DNA of 19,760 nucleotides, taken from positions 1 through 19,760 of the forward strand of contig CALARG010000006.1 of assembly GCA_937888635.1 (NCBI GenBank). The letters are read 5' to 3'. The stretch's first letter is position 1. Every line of letters starts with the position of its first letter. A model generated the notes under the pieces. That model had not been told where the DNA came from, searched no databases, and worked only from the letters and a program-made list of their open reading frames with translations. The DNA is from an uncultured Alphaproteobacteria bacterium. GTDB lineage: Bacteria > Pseudomonadota > Alphaproteobacteria > Rs-D84. The translations under genes were made by a program, and so were the position numbers. This document shows, one piece after another, positions 6,769 through 13,581 of this stretch.

Positions 6769-7827
6769 TTAGATTGTATCAAAACTGGTTATAAATATTC
6801 CGGCACCGGCAATTATAATCAGTGGTGGCGCAATAATAGATAATATTGGTGGCAATGTACCCGTCGCCCCCAGTGCGTTAAACATGTTTATCAGGAAATA
6901 CAGTGCAAAGCATGTGACAATGCCCAGACTGAATTTTACACCAAAACTGTAATTGCGGCGCTGCTTGGTCTGGGAAAATGCAACCCCCAGTGCCGCCATA
7001 GATATCATGGTCAGGGGTAAAAATAACAGTGTCCATAACTGAATCTTATGACCGCGGACAGGTGCGCCAATTGATTCCATGCGTTTTATAAATTCAGGCA
7101 GTTGCCAGAATGATATCTGGTCGGGTTGCAGATAGCGGTCCAGAACCGTTTGCGGGGTCAACAGGGTGCTGATTTGCCAATCTGTGGTGTTGGTGGTGCC
7201 GTCTGCGTTCCAGATAACGGCATCTTGGGCAGACAGGCCGGTGTCTGATAATGTGACGGTTTGGGCATGAATGCGTTGGGTCAATTTAAATTCGGGGTCT
7301 TGGGTATAAATTGTTGTGTTGTCAAAGATAAGATTTTTGCCAGATTTATGTATTGTTTCGGCGTTCATTGTTATAAAGCCATTGTCAGATGATTCGCGCA
7401 ACCAAATACGATTATCAATTAACTGCAGGTGTTCGGGGGTAATGTTTTGAACACTGATACTGACCGAATATGGGTTTATTACGGTTGTGGCAAATGCGCC
7501 AATTAAAAATGCGCCGATAAAAAATGGACGCGCCGATTGATATGGTGACATGCCGGCACTGGAAATAATAATGCCTTCGCTGGATTTAGTCAGGGTGTAT
7601 GATGTCAACAATGTGCCCATAAACACCGCCAGTGGTAAAAACATTGGCACATATTCCAGTAATCGTATCCAGGCATCATACAGTGCATCAATCGCCCCAG
7701 GATTTGACGGCAGGCGTTCAACAAATGTGACGGCCAATATAATCCCACAGACAACCAACATAACCAGACCAACACCACTGAAAAAGCGGCGTAATAAAAA
7801 TCGGCTTAAGATATTAAATTTAAACAT
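6769..7827 (-). CDS. lptG: LptF/LptG-family LPS export permease
   Basis: LptF and LptG are the membrane partners of LptB that extract LPS from the inner membrane and push it to LptC and LptA. The 352-residue product has the family layout: two or three spans at the N-terminus (starting at about 15, 60 and 95), a periplasmic beta-rich part (about 125-265) and three spans at the C-terminus. The segment TLTKSSEGIIISSAGMSPYQ resembles the coupling-helix region that contacts LptB. I call it LptG rather than LptF from overall resemblance; this is not certain, and no partner gene is nearby. The frame extends upstream to 7938, but the ATG at 7827 fits the family start. No ribosome site is visible and a -10 box lies nine bases upstream, suggesting a leaderless or nearly leaderless message. 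Confidence 0.82.
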   Translation of the reverse strand: MFKFNILSRFLLRRFFSGVGLVMLVVCGIILAVTFVERLPSNPGAIDALYDAWIRLLEYVPMFLPLAVFMGTLLTSYTLTKSSEGIIISSAGMSPYQSARPFFIGAFLIGAFATTVINPYSVSISVQNITPEHLQLIDNRIWLRESSDNGFITMNAETIHKSGKNLIFDNTTIYTQDPEFKLTQRIHAQTVTLSDTGLSAQDAVIWNADGTTNTTDWQISTLLTPQTVLDRYLQPDQISFWQLPEFIKRMESIGAPVRGHKIQLWTLLFLPLTMISMAALGVAFSQTKQRRNYSFGVKFSLGIVTCFALYFLINMFNALGATGTLPPILSIIAPPLIIIAGAGIFITSFDTI

Positions 7828-7836
7828 ATTATGTAT

Positions 7837-7864
7837 AGTATACTGTTTAATTTCATAATTGCAA
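7837..7864 (-). promoter_or_regulatory. Predicted lptG promoter sharing its -35 box
   Basis: On the minus strand TTGCAA (7864-7859) is followed after 16 bases by TATACT (7842-7837). The lptG-like ATG begins nine bases after the -10, so the leader would be about 0-4 bases. The -35 hexamer is its own reverse complement and is also the -35 of the greA promoter on the plus strand. Confidence 0.5.
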
Positions 7865-7886
7865 AAATAAAATGTTTGCTTATAAT
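7859..7886 (+). promoter_or_regulatory. Predicted greA-mutL promoter
   Basis: TTGCAA (7859-7864) is followed after 16 bases by a perfect TATAAT (7881-7886). Transcription should begin near 7893, giving a leader of about 24 bases that holds the AGGAAG ribosome site of greA. The -35 box is the same six bases used by the opposing lptG promoter. Confidence 0.6.
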
Positions 7887-7916
7887 TTATCAGATTAAAA
7901 AAACAGGAAGTAGAAA

Positions 7917-8387
7917 ATGGAAAAAAAACCAATATCACGGGTCGGATTTGATAACCTGATTAAGGAATTAAAGGATTTGAAAGAAAATCAAAGGCCTGAA
8001 ATATTAAAAACTGTTCAGTGGGCGCGGTCACTGGGGGATTTGTCGGAAAATGCAGATTACAGTGCGGCGCGTGAAAAACAGCGTCAGATTGATGCGCGTA
8101 TTCGCTTTATAGAAGGTGTAATTGAAAACGCCGTTGTGATTGATGTGGATTCGCTGTCGGGAAATCGCGTTGTGTTTGGGGCGCGCGTTATTGCCGAAGA
8201 CGAAGATGGAAACAAAATGCAATGCAGAATTTTGTCTGATATCGAATCGGATGGGCGTACCGTTATTTCATGTACCAGTCCGGTTGGACGTGCGATGATT
8301 GGCCGATGCGTTGGGGATACATGTATTGTAAAACTGCCCGGTGGTGAAAAAGAGTACGAGATTTTAGAAGTGACATTTAAAGAATAG
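7917..8387 (+). CDS. greA: Transcription elongation factor GreA
   Basis: GreA binds the secondary channel of RNA polymerase and stimulates cleavage of backtracked RNA so that stalled complexes can restart. The 156-residue product is of normal length. The N-terminal coiled coil carries GDLSENADYSAAREKQ (40-55), with the functional acidic tip residues D41 and E44. The C-terminal FKBP-like domain includes SPVGRAMIG and ends with EYEILEVTF. An AGGAAG ribosome site lies six bases before the ATG. mutL follows after nine bases, so the two are probably one transcript from the promoter at 7859-7886. Confidence 0.96.
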   Translation: MEKKPISRVGFDNLIKELKDLKENQRPEILKTVQWARSLGDLSENADYSAAREKQRQIDARIRFIEGVIENAVVIDVDSLSGNRVVFGARVIAEDEDGNKMQCRILSDIESDGRTVISCTSPVGRAMIGRCVGDTCIVKLPGGEKEYEILEVTFKE

Positions 8388-8396
8388 GGTGGGGGG

Positions 8397-10148
8397 ATGG
8401 CTGTACGCGTATTGCCAGATTTTCTGATTAATCAAATTGCTGCAGGCGAGGTGGTTGAACGCCCCGCCAGTGTGGTCAAAGAATTGGTGGAAAATGCACT
8501 GGATGCGGGGGCCGACCAGATTATGATTGATGTGACCGACGGTGGGCGCACATTGATATCGGTTATTGATAATGGTTGTGGTATGGGTCGCGAAGATCTG
8601 TCGCGCGCAATTACCCGACATGCAACATCAAAATTACCAGATGACGATTTGTTAAATATTAACTTTATGGGATTTCGGGGCGAAGCGTTGCCGTCAATTG
8701 CGTCTGTGTCAGATATGACGATTGATACATGTAATGGCATGGATGAAAACGGGTGGCAGATTGATGCCACGACCGGGGAAATTCGCCCGTCAGACTGGGA
8801 AAGTGGAACGCGTATTCGGGTTCAGAATTTGTTTGCAAAAACACCTGCGCGATTAAAGTTCCTGCGTGGGGACCGGGCGGAAATGATGTCTGTGTTGGAT
8901 GTGGTAAAGCGTTTGGCAATGGCGCGGTCAGATGTTGGATTTACACTGAATAACAAATGGCGTTTTCCAAAAGATGAAGATTTATTGTCGCGAATAGAAT
9001 CGGTTATGGGCGATGATGTTGTTGGGCGTATGTTGGAAATTGATGCGACATCAAAGACGAATTCAGGTATGAAATTGACTGGGTATATATCTGCGCCGAC
9101 ATTGCGGCGTGCGTCCAGTGTGGACCAGTTTTTGTTTGTAAACGGTCGCCCGGTCAAGGACAAGGTATTGGTTGGTGCGTTGCGTGCGGCGTATATGGAT
9201 GTTATGCATGCGCGGGAATTTCCGCTGTGTGCGCTGTACCTGACGGTGCCAACAAATGCGGTTGATGTTAATGTGTCACCCGCCAAGACCGAAGTGCATT
9301 TCTTGGAACCAACGCATGTGCGGTCGTTTATAATTAAGACACTGCGTGACCGTTTGGCCCAAACAATGGTTGTGCCATGCGCGCCCGCGCGACCAATGGC
9401 GATGCAGGCACCGGTATCTGCGCCCAGGTTTGATTTCGGAATAAGACGCGATGCGTTTCGGGTGTGTGATAATATCGCACAGGTTTCAACGCCCATATTT
9501 GAAAATGCGGGGCCGGATGTGCGCGCGTGTGAAGATTTGCCAATTGTTGATGAATGTGCGCCGGTGGTGGAATCTGCGCCAGATATGCCGTTGGGGCGTG
9601 TTGTTGGCCAGGTGGGGAATAAATATATCATTGCGCAAAATGGTGATGATATGATAATTGTTGACCAACACGCGGCGCATGAACGCATTACATATGAAAA
9701 ACTGCGTAATAATAAAATTAAGACCCAGCCATTACTGACACCAATTGTTGTAAACATGCGTGCCGAAGATGTTATGGCGGTGATGTCAATTGCAGATGAA
9801 ATGAAAAAATCAGGATTGCATATCGGGGAATTTGGCGAAGATGCAATTGCAATTTTTGAAAAGCCCGCCGATTGGGATATGGATTGGGGTGCGGTTCTGC
9901 GGACAATCGCAGACGAAGTGCGTGCAAATGGGCATTCGTCGGGACTGGGTGAAAAATTGCATCTGAAATTGGCAAACTATGCGTGTCATCATTCGGTGCG
10001 GGCGGGACAGAAATTGGATTTGGTTCAAATGGACGCATTATTGCGCGATATTGAACGGACCCAGCGCGCCGGGCAATGTAATCATGGGCGACCCGTTTAT
10101 AAAATTATTCCGATAACTGAAATTGATACATGGTTTGAAAGATTGTAA
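8397..10148 (+). CDS. mutL: DNA mismatch repair protein MutL, endonuclease type
   Basis: MutL links MutS mismatch recognition to strand removal. The 583-residue product begins with a GHKL ATPase domain showing ELVENALDAGA (30-40), DNGCGM (58-63), TRHATSK (73-79) and GFRGEAL (92-98). A variable, Ala/Pro-rich linker spans roughly 350-405. The C-terminal dimerisation domain carries the nickase motif DQHAAHERITYE (423-434), with the further metal-site elements ACHH (529-532) and CNHGRP (561-566). This indicates a latent endonuclease, as in most bacteria that lack Dam/MutH-directed repair. The start is supported by a G-rich ribosome site immediately ahead (GGGTGGGGGG), nine bases after greA. mutS is not in this window. 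Confidence 0.96.
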   Translation: MAVRVLPDFLINQIAAGEVVERPASVVKELVENALDAGADQIMIDVTDGGRTLISVIDNGCGMGREDLSRAITRHATSKLPDDDLLNINFMGFRGEALPSIASVSDMTIDTCNGMDENGWQIDATTGEIRPSDWESGTRIRVQNLFAKTPARLKFLRGDRAEMMSVLDVVKRLAMARSDVGFTLNNKWRFPKDEDLLSRIESVMGDDVVGRMLEIDATSKTNSGMKLTGYISAPTLRRASSVDQFLFVNGRPVKDKVLVGALRAAYMDVMHAREFPLCALYLTVPTNAVDVNVSPAKTEVHFLEPTHVRSFIIKTLRDRLAQTMVVPCAPARPMAMQAPVSAPRFDFGIRRDAFRVCDNIAQVSTPIFENAGPDVRACEDLPIVDECAPVVESAPDMPLGRVVGQVGNKYIIAQNGDDMIIVDQHAAHERITYEKLRNNKIKTQPLLTPIVVNMRAEDVMAVMSIADEMKKSGLHIGEFGEDAIAIFEKPADWDMDWGAVLRTIADEVRANGHSSGLGEKLHLKLANYACHHSVRAGQKLDLVQMDALLRDIERTQRAGQCNHGRPVYKIIPITEIDTWFERL

Positions 10149-10156
10149 AAAACCGT

Positions 10157-10185
10157 TTGTAAAGATTTCATAAATATGATAAAAT
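10157..10185 (+). promoter_or_regulatory. Predicted promoter of first Cys-rich gene
   Basis: TTGTAA (10157-10162) is followed after 17 bases by TAAAAT (10180-10185), with TGA just before it making an extended -10. Transcription would begin near 10192, about 40 bases ahead of the preferred start codon. The stretch 10149-10233 after mutL is otherwise AT-rich and shows no terminator, so some read-through from mutL is possible. Confidence 0.45.
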
Positions 10186-10233
10186 TGTCGTAAAGTTTAT
10201 ATTATTTACCTGATGAGAAAAGGGATGGGAGTT

Positions 10234-11829
10234 ATGAGAAAATTTATGTTTCTGTTTGTTTTGTGCGGGTTGATGTCTGGCCAGGCATGGGGGGATGTTA
10301 GTAATTTTAATTTGGTCGTTAAGCCAAACGATCCGGATGCTGATGAATACATACAGATTTCAGATAGGGGGTATGCAGAATGTTATGATGGTGATCATGG
10401 ATCAGTAGAAGAAGGTAATTATGTGTATATTTATACTGGAGGCACAGATGTTGCGAAAAGAAAATGTGTTCATGATTTTCTTGATTATAAATGGGAATTG
10501 GCTGGTGATTTATCATGGTGTTCTGCCGGGCAACTTTCAGATGGTTACGGGTCTGATTATATTTTTGAGGGAAGGAATTTTGGGGTTAGAATTCCCGGTG
10601 GTAATACCAGTAAGTTGGCCGAAAGAGCGCGGGATTATGTATTGGCTTCAACCAGTGGTACAGCGTGCGTTATATGCAAGTCTGGGTATGAGCAAAAGGG
10701 TAATGATTGTGTGAAAAAAGTGACGGGCTGTACTTATCTGGGGCAAACGGTCGCATTTGGATGGAGTACAGATAGCGCGGATTTAGGTGAATGTAAAAAG
10801 AGATATACAAGTGATAATTGGAAAAACGTTGAAAAAGTGACATCTTGCAGTGCAAGATGTGATGCGTCAGGAGTCATTATCTTTACCAGAACAGCATGTG
10901 CAACGGGCTGGAAAAATGGTAGTGTGGAAACTAAGAATGTGTGTATTGAAGATACCAATGGGGGCGATAACGGTAGTACTACCGAGTGCCCAGCAGGTTC
11001 CTCAAAAGATATAACCAGTCAGAAGAACTGTGGAAAAGGCCAGACATTTGAATGTACGGATATGGAAAAAGGTAATTGTATTTGTGGAAAATGTAAAGTT
11101 GCGAGTGCCCCACCGGCAGAATCTTCGCTGGAGCGTTGTTTAAAAGGACGCACCAGTGCAGAAGGACAGGCATGCTGTTATTTGCCAGCGTCTGTGGCAA
11201 AATGGGAAAACAATAAATGTGTGTGTCAGACACCAAATATGGAATTTAAAATTGGTCCAAATGGTCGTGGGCAATGTAATGCAAAGCCGGTTGCCCCGGG
11301 CGCAACATTTAATTGTGAACCTTCGGTGATGGGGATTTTGGAAACCTGGTTGATGCAGTGTGCAACAAAAGCGGATATTGTATCCATGATTACACAAATC
11401 AAGACATTGTGTACATCTCCAAGCAGAACTGCTGATAAGTTTAATACATTGTATTCAACATTGTTGGCATTAAACCCAGGTGACTGTGCAACCGTTGTTC
11501 AGCCAGAACAACCTGTTGTGCCGATTGATGATACAGCGGAAAAGTTGCGCAAGTCGCGTCGGAATATTTCAGATGCACATGGTATCTTGGTCGGTATGCG
11601 CGAAACATTCAAGGCCAGCGTTTGGAAAGACGAAGAAGGTAAATTTAATACATCGCGTTTGGTATCAGACAGTATCGCCGGGGTTGTTTTGGGAACGGTT
11701 GGTGGTGTTATCACCAGTAATGTTGTTAAAAAGAACCAGGTAGAAAATGGTTTTGAAGATATCAAATGTACCATCGGTGGCCAGACAGTTGCCGATTGGG
11801 GTGACGAGTTCCGCGTCGGTATCCAATAA
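10234..11829 (+). CDS. Cysteine-rich exported protein, unknown function (paralogue 1)
   Basis: I do not recognise a named family. The 531-residue product has a clear signal peptide (MRKFMFLFVLCGLMSGQAWG, probable cleavage after G20) and 29 cysteines in the mature part, many in close pairs such as CVIC, CICGKC, ACC and CVC. This suggests a periplasmic or secreted, disulfide-bonded protein. Two regions match the large protein at the right edge of the window: C145-C209 and C302-P352. After about residue 430 cysteines nearly stop; a charged helical stretch (about 432-470) is followed by a Gly-rich hydrophobic segment (480-497, IAGVVLGTVGGVITSNVV) that could enter a membrane. The frame opens at 10213, but the ATG at 10234 has AAGGG nine bases ahead and gives a cleaner signal peptide. 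It ends at a strong two-way terminator. Confidence 0.85.
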   Translation: MRKFMFLFVLCGLMSGQAWGDVSNFNLVVKPNDPDADEYIQISDRGYAECYDGDHGSVEEGNYVYIYTGGTDVAKRKCVHDFLDYKWELAGDLSWCSAGQLSDGYGSDYIFEGRNFGVRIPGGNTSKLAERARDYVLASTSGTACVICKSGYEQKGNDCVKKVTGCTYLGQTVAFGWSTDSADLGECKKRYTSDNWKNVEKVTSCSARCDASGVIIFTRTACATGWKNGSVETKNVCIEDTNGGDNGSTTECPAGSSKDITSQKNCGKGQTFECTDMEKGNCICGKCKVASAPPAESSLERCLKGRTSAEGQACCYLPASVAKWENNKCVCQTPNMEFKIGPNGRGQCNAKPVAPGATFNCEPSVMGILETWLMQCATKADIVSMITQIKTLCTSPSRTADKFNTLYSTLLALNPGDCATVVQPEQPVVPIDDTAEKLRKSRRNISDAHGILVGMRETFKASVWKDEEGKFNTSRLVSDSIAGVVLGTVGGVITSNVVKKNQVENGFEDIKCTIGGQTVADWGDEFRVGIQ

Positions 11830-11846
11830 ACAGATGATGGAAAGAC

Positions 11847-11877
11847 AAAAAAATCCCGCGGTTGCGGGATTTTTTTT
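11847..11877. terminator. Two-way terminator between converging genes
   Basis: A 7-bp stem, ATCCCGC (11853-11859) with GCGGGAT (11864-11870) around GGTT, is flanked by seven A on the left and seven T on the right. It serves the cysteine-rich gene on the plus strand and rarA on the minus strand. The rarA stop codon (11876-11878) lies in the T-run itself, so the message of rarA ends almost directly after its stop. Confidence 0.92.
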
Positions 11878-13150
11878 ATTGTGAATTTTTGTTTATCTTG
11901 TCGCGCAATGCGTCCCAATAATCCAGACGCTTTTTAATCTCGCGTTCAAAACCGCGTTCAACCGGTTGATAAAATTTTTGTCGTGGCATGGATTCGGGAA
12001 AGCAATTTTGTCCGGAAAATCCATTCGCAGTGTCGGGGTCGTAGATGTAACCCGCATTGTAGCCTAAATCCTTCATCATCTTGGTTGGGGCGTTCAGTAT
12101 GTTTTTTGGTGGCATTAATGAACCGGTTTCGCGGGCGGCGGCGTATGCCGCCTTTTGCGCGCGGTAATTGCCAATACTTTTTGGGGCCGTGCCCAGGTAT
12201 ATTACCAACTGGGTCAGGGCCAGGTCGCCTTCGGGACTGCCCAATCTTTCATATGCAGACCATGCCGCGATTGCAATTTGCAATGCGTTCGGGTCCGCCA
12301 GGCCAACATCTTCAACCGCAAAGCGGGTCAGACGACGAAATATGTACATTGGATCCTGGCCAGATGTCATCATGCGCGCCGTCCAATATAATGCCGCATC
12401 AGTATCACTGGCACGCAGGGATTTGTGAACCGCTGATATCAGGTTATAGTGTTCGTCGCCGTGCTTGTCAGACAGGGGGGCGCGTTTTTGAACCGCCGTG
12501 TCCAATGCGTCGGGTGATAGTGGCTTTTTAAAATTCGCATTCAGCAGGTATTCAACCGTGTTTAATAAAAATCGTGCGTCGCCGTCCGCCATCTGGGCCA
12601 GGTGGGTGCGCGCCGCGTTTTCCAGGGGTAATTTTTTTCCCGAAAAATCTTCGGCACGTGACATTAATGTTAATAAATCTTCGGTTGATAAGGGCTGCAG
12701 AACGCCGATATGGCAACGCGACAATAGCGCGTTGTTTAAATTAAAACTGGGGTTTTCGGTGGTTGCGCCGATAAAGACAACCGTGCCATCTTCTAGGTAT
12801 GGCAACAGTGTATCTTGTTGTGTTTTATTAAAACGGTGAATTTCATCAATAAACAGCAATGTATTGCGCCCAATGTCGCGATTCATGCGGGCGGCATCCA
12901 TTGCCTTTTTAATATCAGATGTGCCAGAAAATACCGCAGACATCGGAACAAAATCCATATCAATAGAGTTTGCCAATGCGCGTGCAATTGTGGTCTTGCC
13001 ACAGCCGGGGGGACCCCACAAAATTAGATTGGATAATTTCTGATTGTCAACCATACGACGAACCAGGCCGTTTTCACCCAATAATGTTTGTTGACCCACA
13101 ATGTCTGCAATTGTGTTTGGACGCATTAAGTCGGCAAGTGGTCGTGTCAT
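11876..13150 (-). CDS. rarA: Replication-associated recombination protein RarA (MgsA)
   Basis: RarA is a tetrameric AAA+ ATPase that acts at stalled replication forks and gaps, related to eukaryotic WRNIP1 and to clamp-loader subunits. The 424-residue product has typical length. It shows Walker A GPPGCGKTT (46-54), Walker B LLFIDEIHRFNK (98-109), sensor 1 GATTENPSF (128-136) and an arginine finger in LLSRC (142-146). The C-terminal half contains the MgsA domain with SGQDPMYIFRRL, VEDVGLADP and, near the end, GYIYDPDTANGFSGQN. The ATG at 13150 agrees with the usual start MTRPLADLMRP. It is divergent from the mucR-like gene and converges on the first cysteine-rich gene. Confidence 0.95.
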   Translation of the reverse strand: MTRPLADLMRPNTIADIVGQQTLLGENGLVRRMVDNQKLSNLILWGPPGCGKTTIARALANSIDMDFVPMSAVFSGTSDIKKAMDAARMNRDIGRNTLLFIDEIHRFNKTQQDTLLPYLEDGTVVFIGATTENPSFNLNNALLSRCHIGVLQPLSTEDLLTLMSRAEDFSGKKLPLENAARTHLAQMADGDARFLLNTVEYLLNANFKKPLSPDALDTAVQKRAPLSDKHGDEHYNLISAVHKSLRASDTDAALYWTARMMTSGQDPMYIFRRLTRFAVEDVGLADPNALQIAIAAWSAYERLGSPEGDLALTQLVIYLGTAPKSIGNYRAQKAAYAAARETGSLMPPKNILNAPTKMMKDLGYNAGYIYDPDTANGFSGQNCFPESMPRQKFYQPVERGFEREIKKRLDYWDALRDKINKNSQ

Positions 13151-13180
13151 TTTACTTGGCTTTTATTTAGTGTTTATTTG

Positions 13181-13189
13181 TGATATAAT
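13181..13189 (+). promoter_or_regulatory. Extended -10 promoter of mucR-like operon
   Basis: TGATATAAT (13181-13189) is a perfect TATAAT with a TGn extension. I see no good -35 box, as is common with extended -10 promoters. Transcription would start near 13196, about 25 bases before the TTG start of the regulator. The surrounding 60 bases are very AT-rich with many T-A steps, the type of DNA MucR/Ros proteins bind, so self-regulation is possible but not shown. Confidence 0.5.
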
Positions 13190-13200
13190 AATCTTATTAA

Positions 13201-13228
13201 ATTATAAAGGAATTGGCAAGTTGGTAAA
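13201..13228 (-). promoter_or_regulatory. Possible rarA promoter
   Basis: On the minus strand TTTACC (13228-13223) is followed after 16 bases by TATAAT (13206-13201). The start point would lie near 13194, about 45 bases ahead of rarA. This promoter covers the leader and start codon of the divergent mucR-like gene, so the two transcripts would overlap by a few bases. The -35 box is only a partial match. Confidence 0.35.
13206..13212 (+). promoter_or_regulatory. Ribosome site that sets a TTG start
   Basis: AAAGGAA lies nine bases ahead of the TTG at 13221 and is the only good ribosome site near the 5' end of this gene. No ATG or GTG in the same frame lies between it and the conserved domain; the upstream in-frame codons fall in the promoter and in rarA. 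Confidence 0.6.
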
Positions 13229-13577
13229 TAAAAATTCTGAATTTACATTGGCGGTCGCAAATCTGGCCGCGGCGGCAATTGCGGCAAATCCAAATTTGAC
13301 CATGGCAGATGCGGTGCGTAATGCGCGTGAAATACTGCGCGGGACATCCGTCACACCCCAGCAAATTGAAGATTCTGTCCAGCCAGATAAAATTCAATGT
13401 CTGGAAGATGGCACATGGCATGTAATGCTGCGGCGGTATATAAAACGCAGATTTAATCTGACACCGCAACAGTATCGTGAAAAATGGGGATTGCCGGATG
13501 ACTATCCGTTTGTAGCACCGGCTTATGCGCGCAAGCGTTCAAAAATTGCCAAAAAATCAGGACTGGGCAGGAGGTAG
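13221..13577 (+). CDS. MucR/Ros-family regulator without zinc-binding histidines
   Basis: MucR/Ros proteins are alphaproteobacterial DNA-binding regulators of surface polysaccharide, motility and virulence genes, and act partly like H-NS. The 118-residue product has the helical N-terminal oligomerisation region (about 6-40) and the typical C-terminal domain: IQCLEDG (58-64), LTPQQYREKWGLPDDYPFVA (80-99) and ending KKSGLGRR. In Ros the zinc is held by C-x2-C (C-x2-D in MucR) and two histidines. Here C60 and D63 remain, but the histidine positions read Y73 and R77/F78 (LRRYIKRRFNL), so zinc binding is probably lost. Some Ros-like proteins are reported to fold without zinc, so function may persist. 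The start is TTG at 13221, chosen from the AAAGGAA ribosome site; a longer frame to 13101 would run back through the promoter. It heads an operon with the lysozyme-like/TPR gene. Confidence 0.87.
   Translation: MVNKNSEFTLAVANLAAAAIAANPNLTMADAVRNAREILRGTSVTPQQIEDSVQPDKIQCLEDGTWHVMLRRYIKRRFNLTPQQYREKWGLPDDYPFVAPAYARKRSKIAKKSGLGRR
13569..13574 (+). promoter_or_regulatory. Strong ribosome site of lysozyme-like gene
   Basis: AGGAGG, a full match to the anti-Shine-Dalgarno core, ends seven bases before the ATG at 13582 and lies inside the last codons of the mucR-like gene. It fixes the start at 13582 against an earlier in-frame start at 13525. Confidence 0.75.
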
Positions 13578-13581
13578 TATT

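Noticed and set aside
7828..7938. 37-residue extension of the LptG-like protein
   Set aside because: It crosses the divergent promoter region and overlaps greA; the family start matches the ATG at 7827.
8822..9757. 311-codon open frame on the minus strand
   Set aside because: It lies wholly antisense to mutL, whose motifs are complete, and its product has a low-complexity Ser/Thr/Ala composition with no recognisable motif or ribosome site.
11983..12531. 182-codon open frame on the plus strand
   Set aside because: Antisense to rarA, with no signal, motif or ribosome site.
13101..13220. Upstream extension of the mucR-like gene
   Set aside because: It would run through the promoter and back into rarA and adds residues unlike the family; the TTG at 13221 has the ribosome site.
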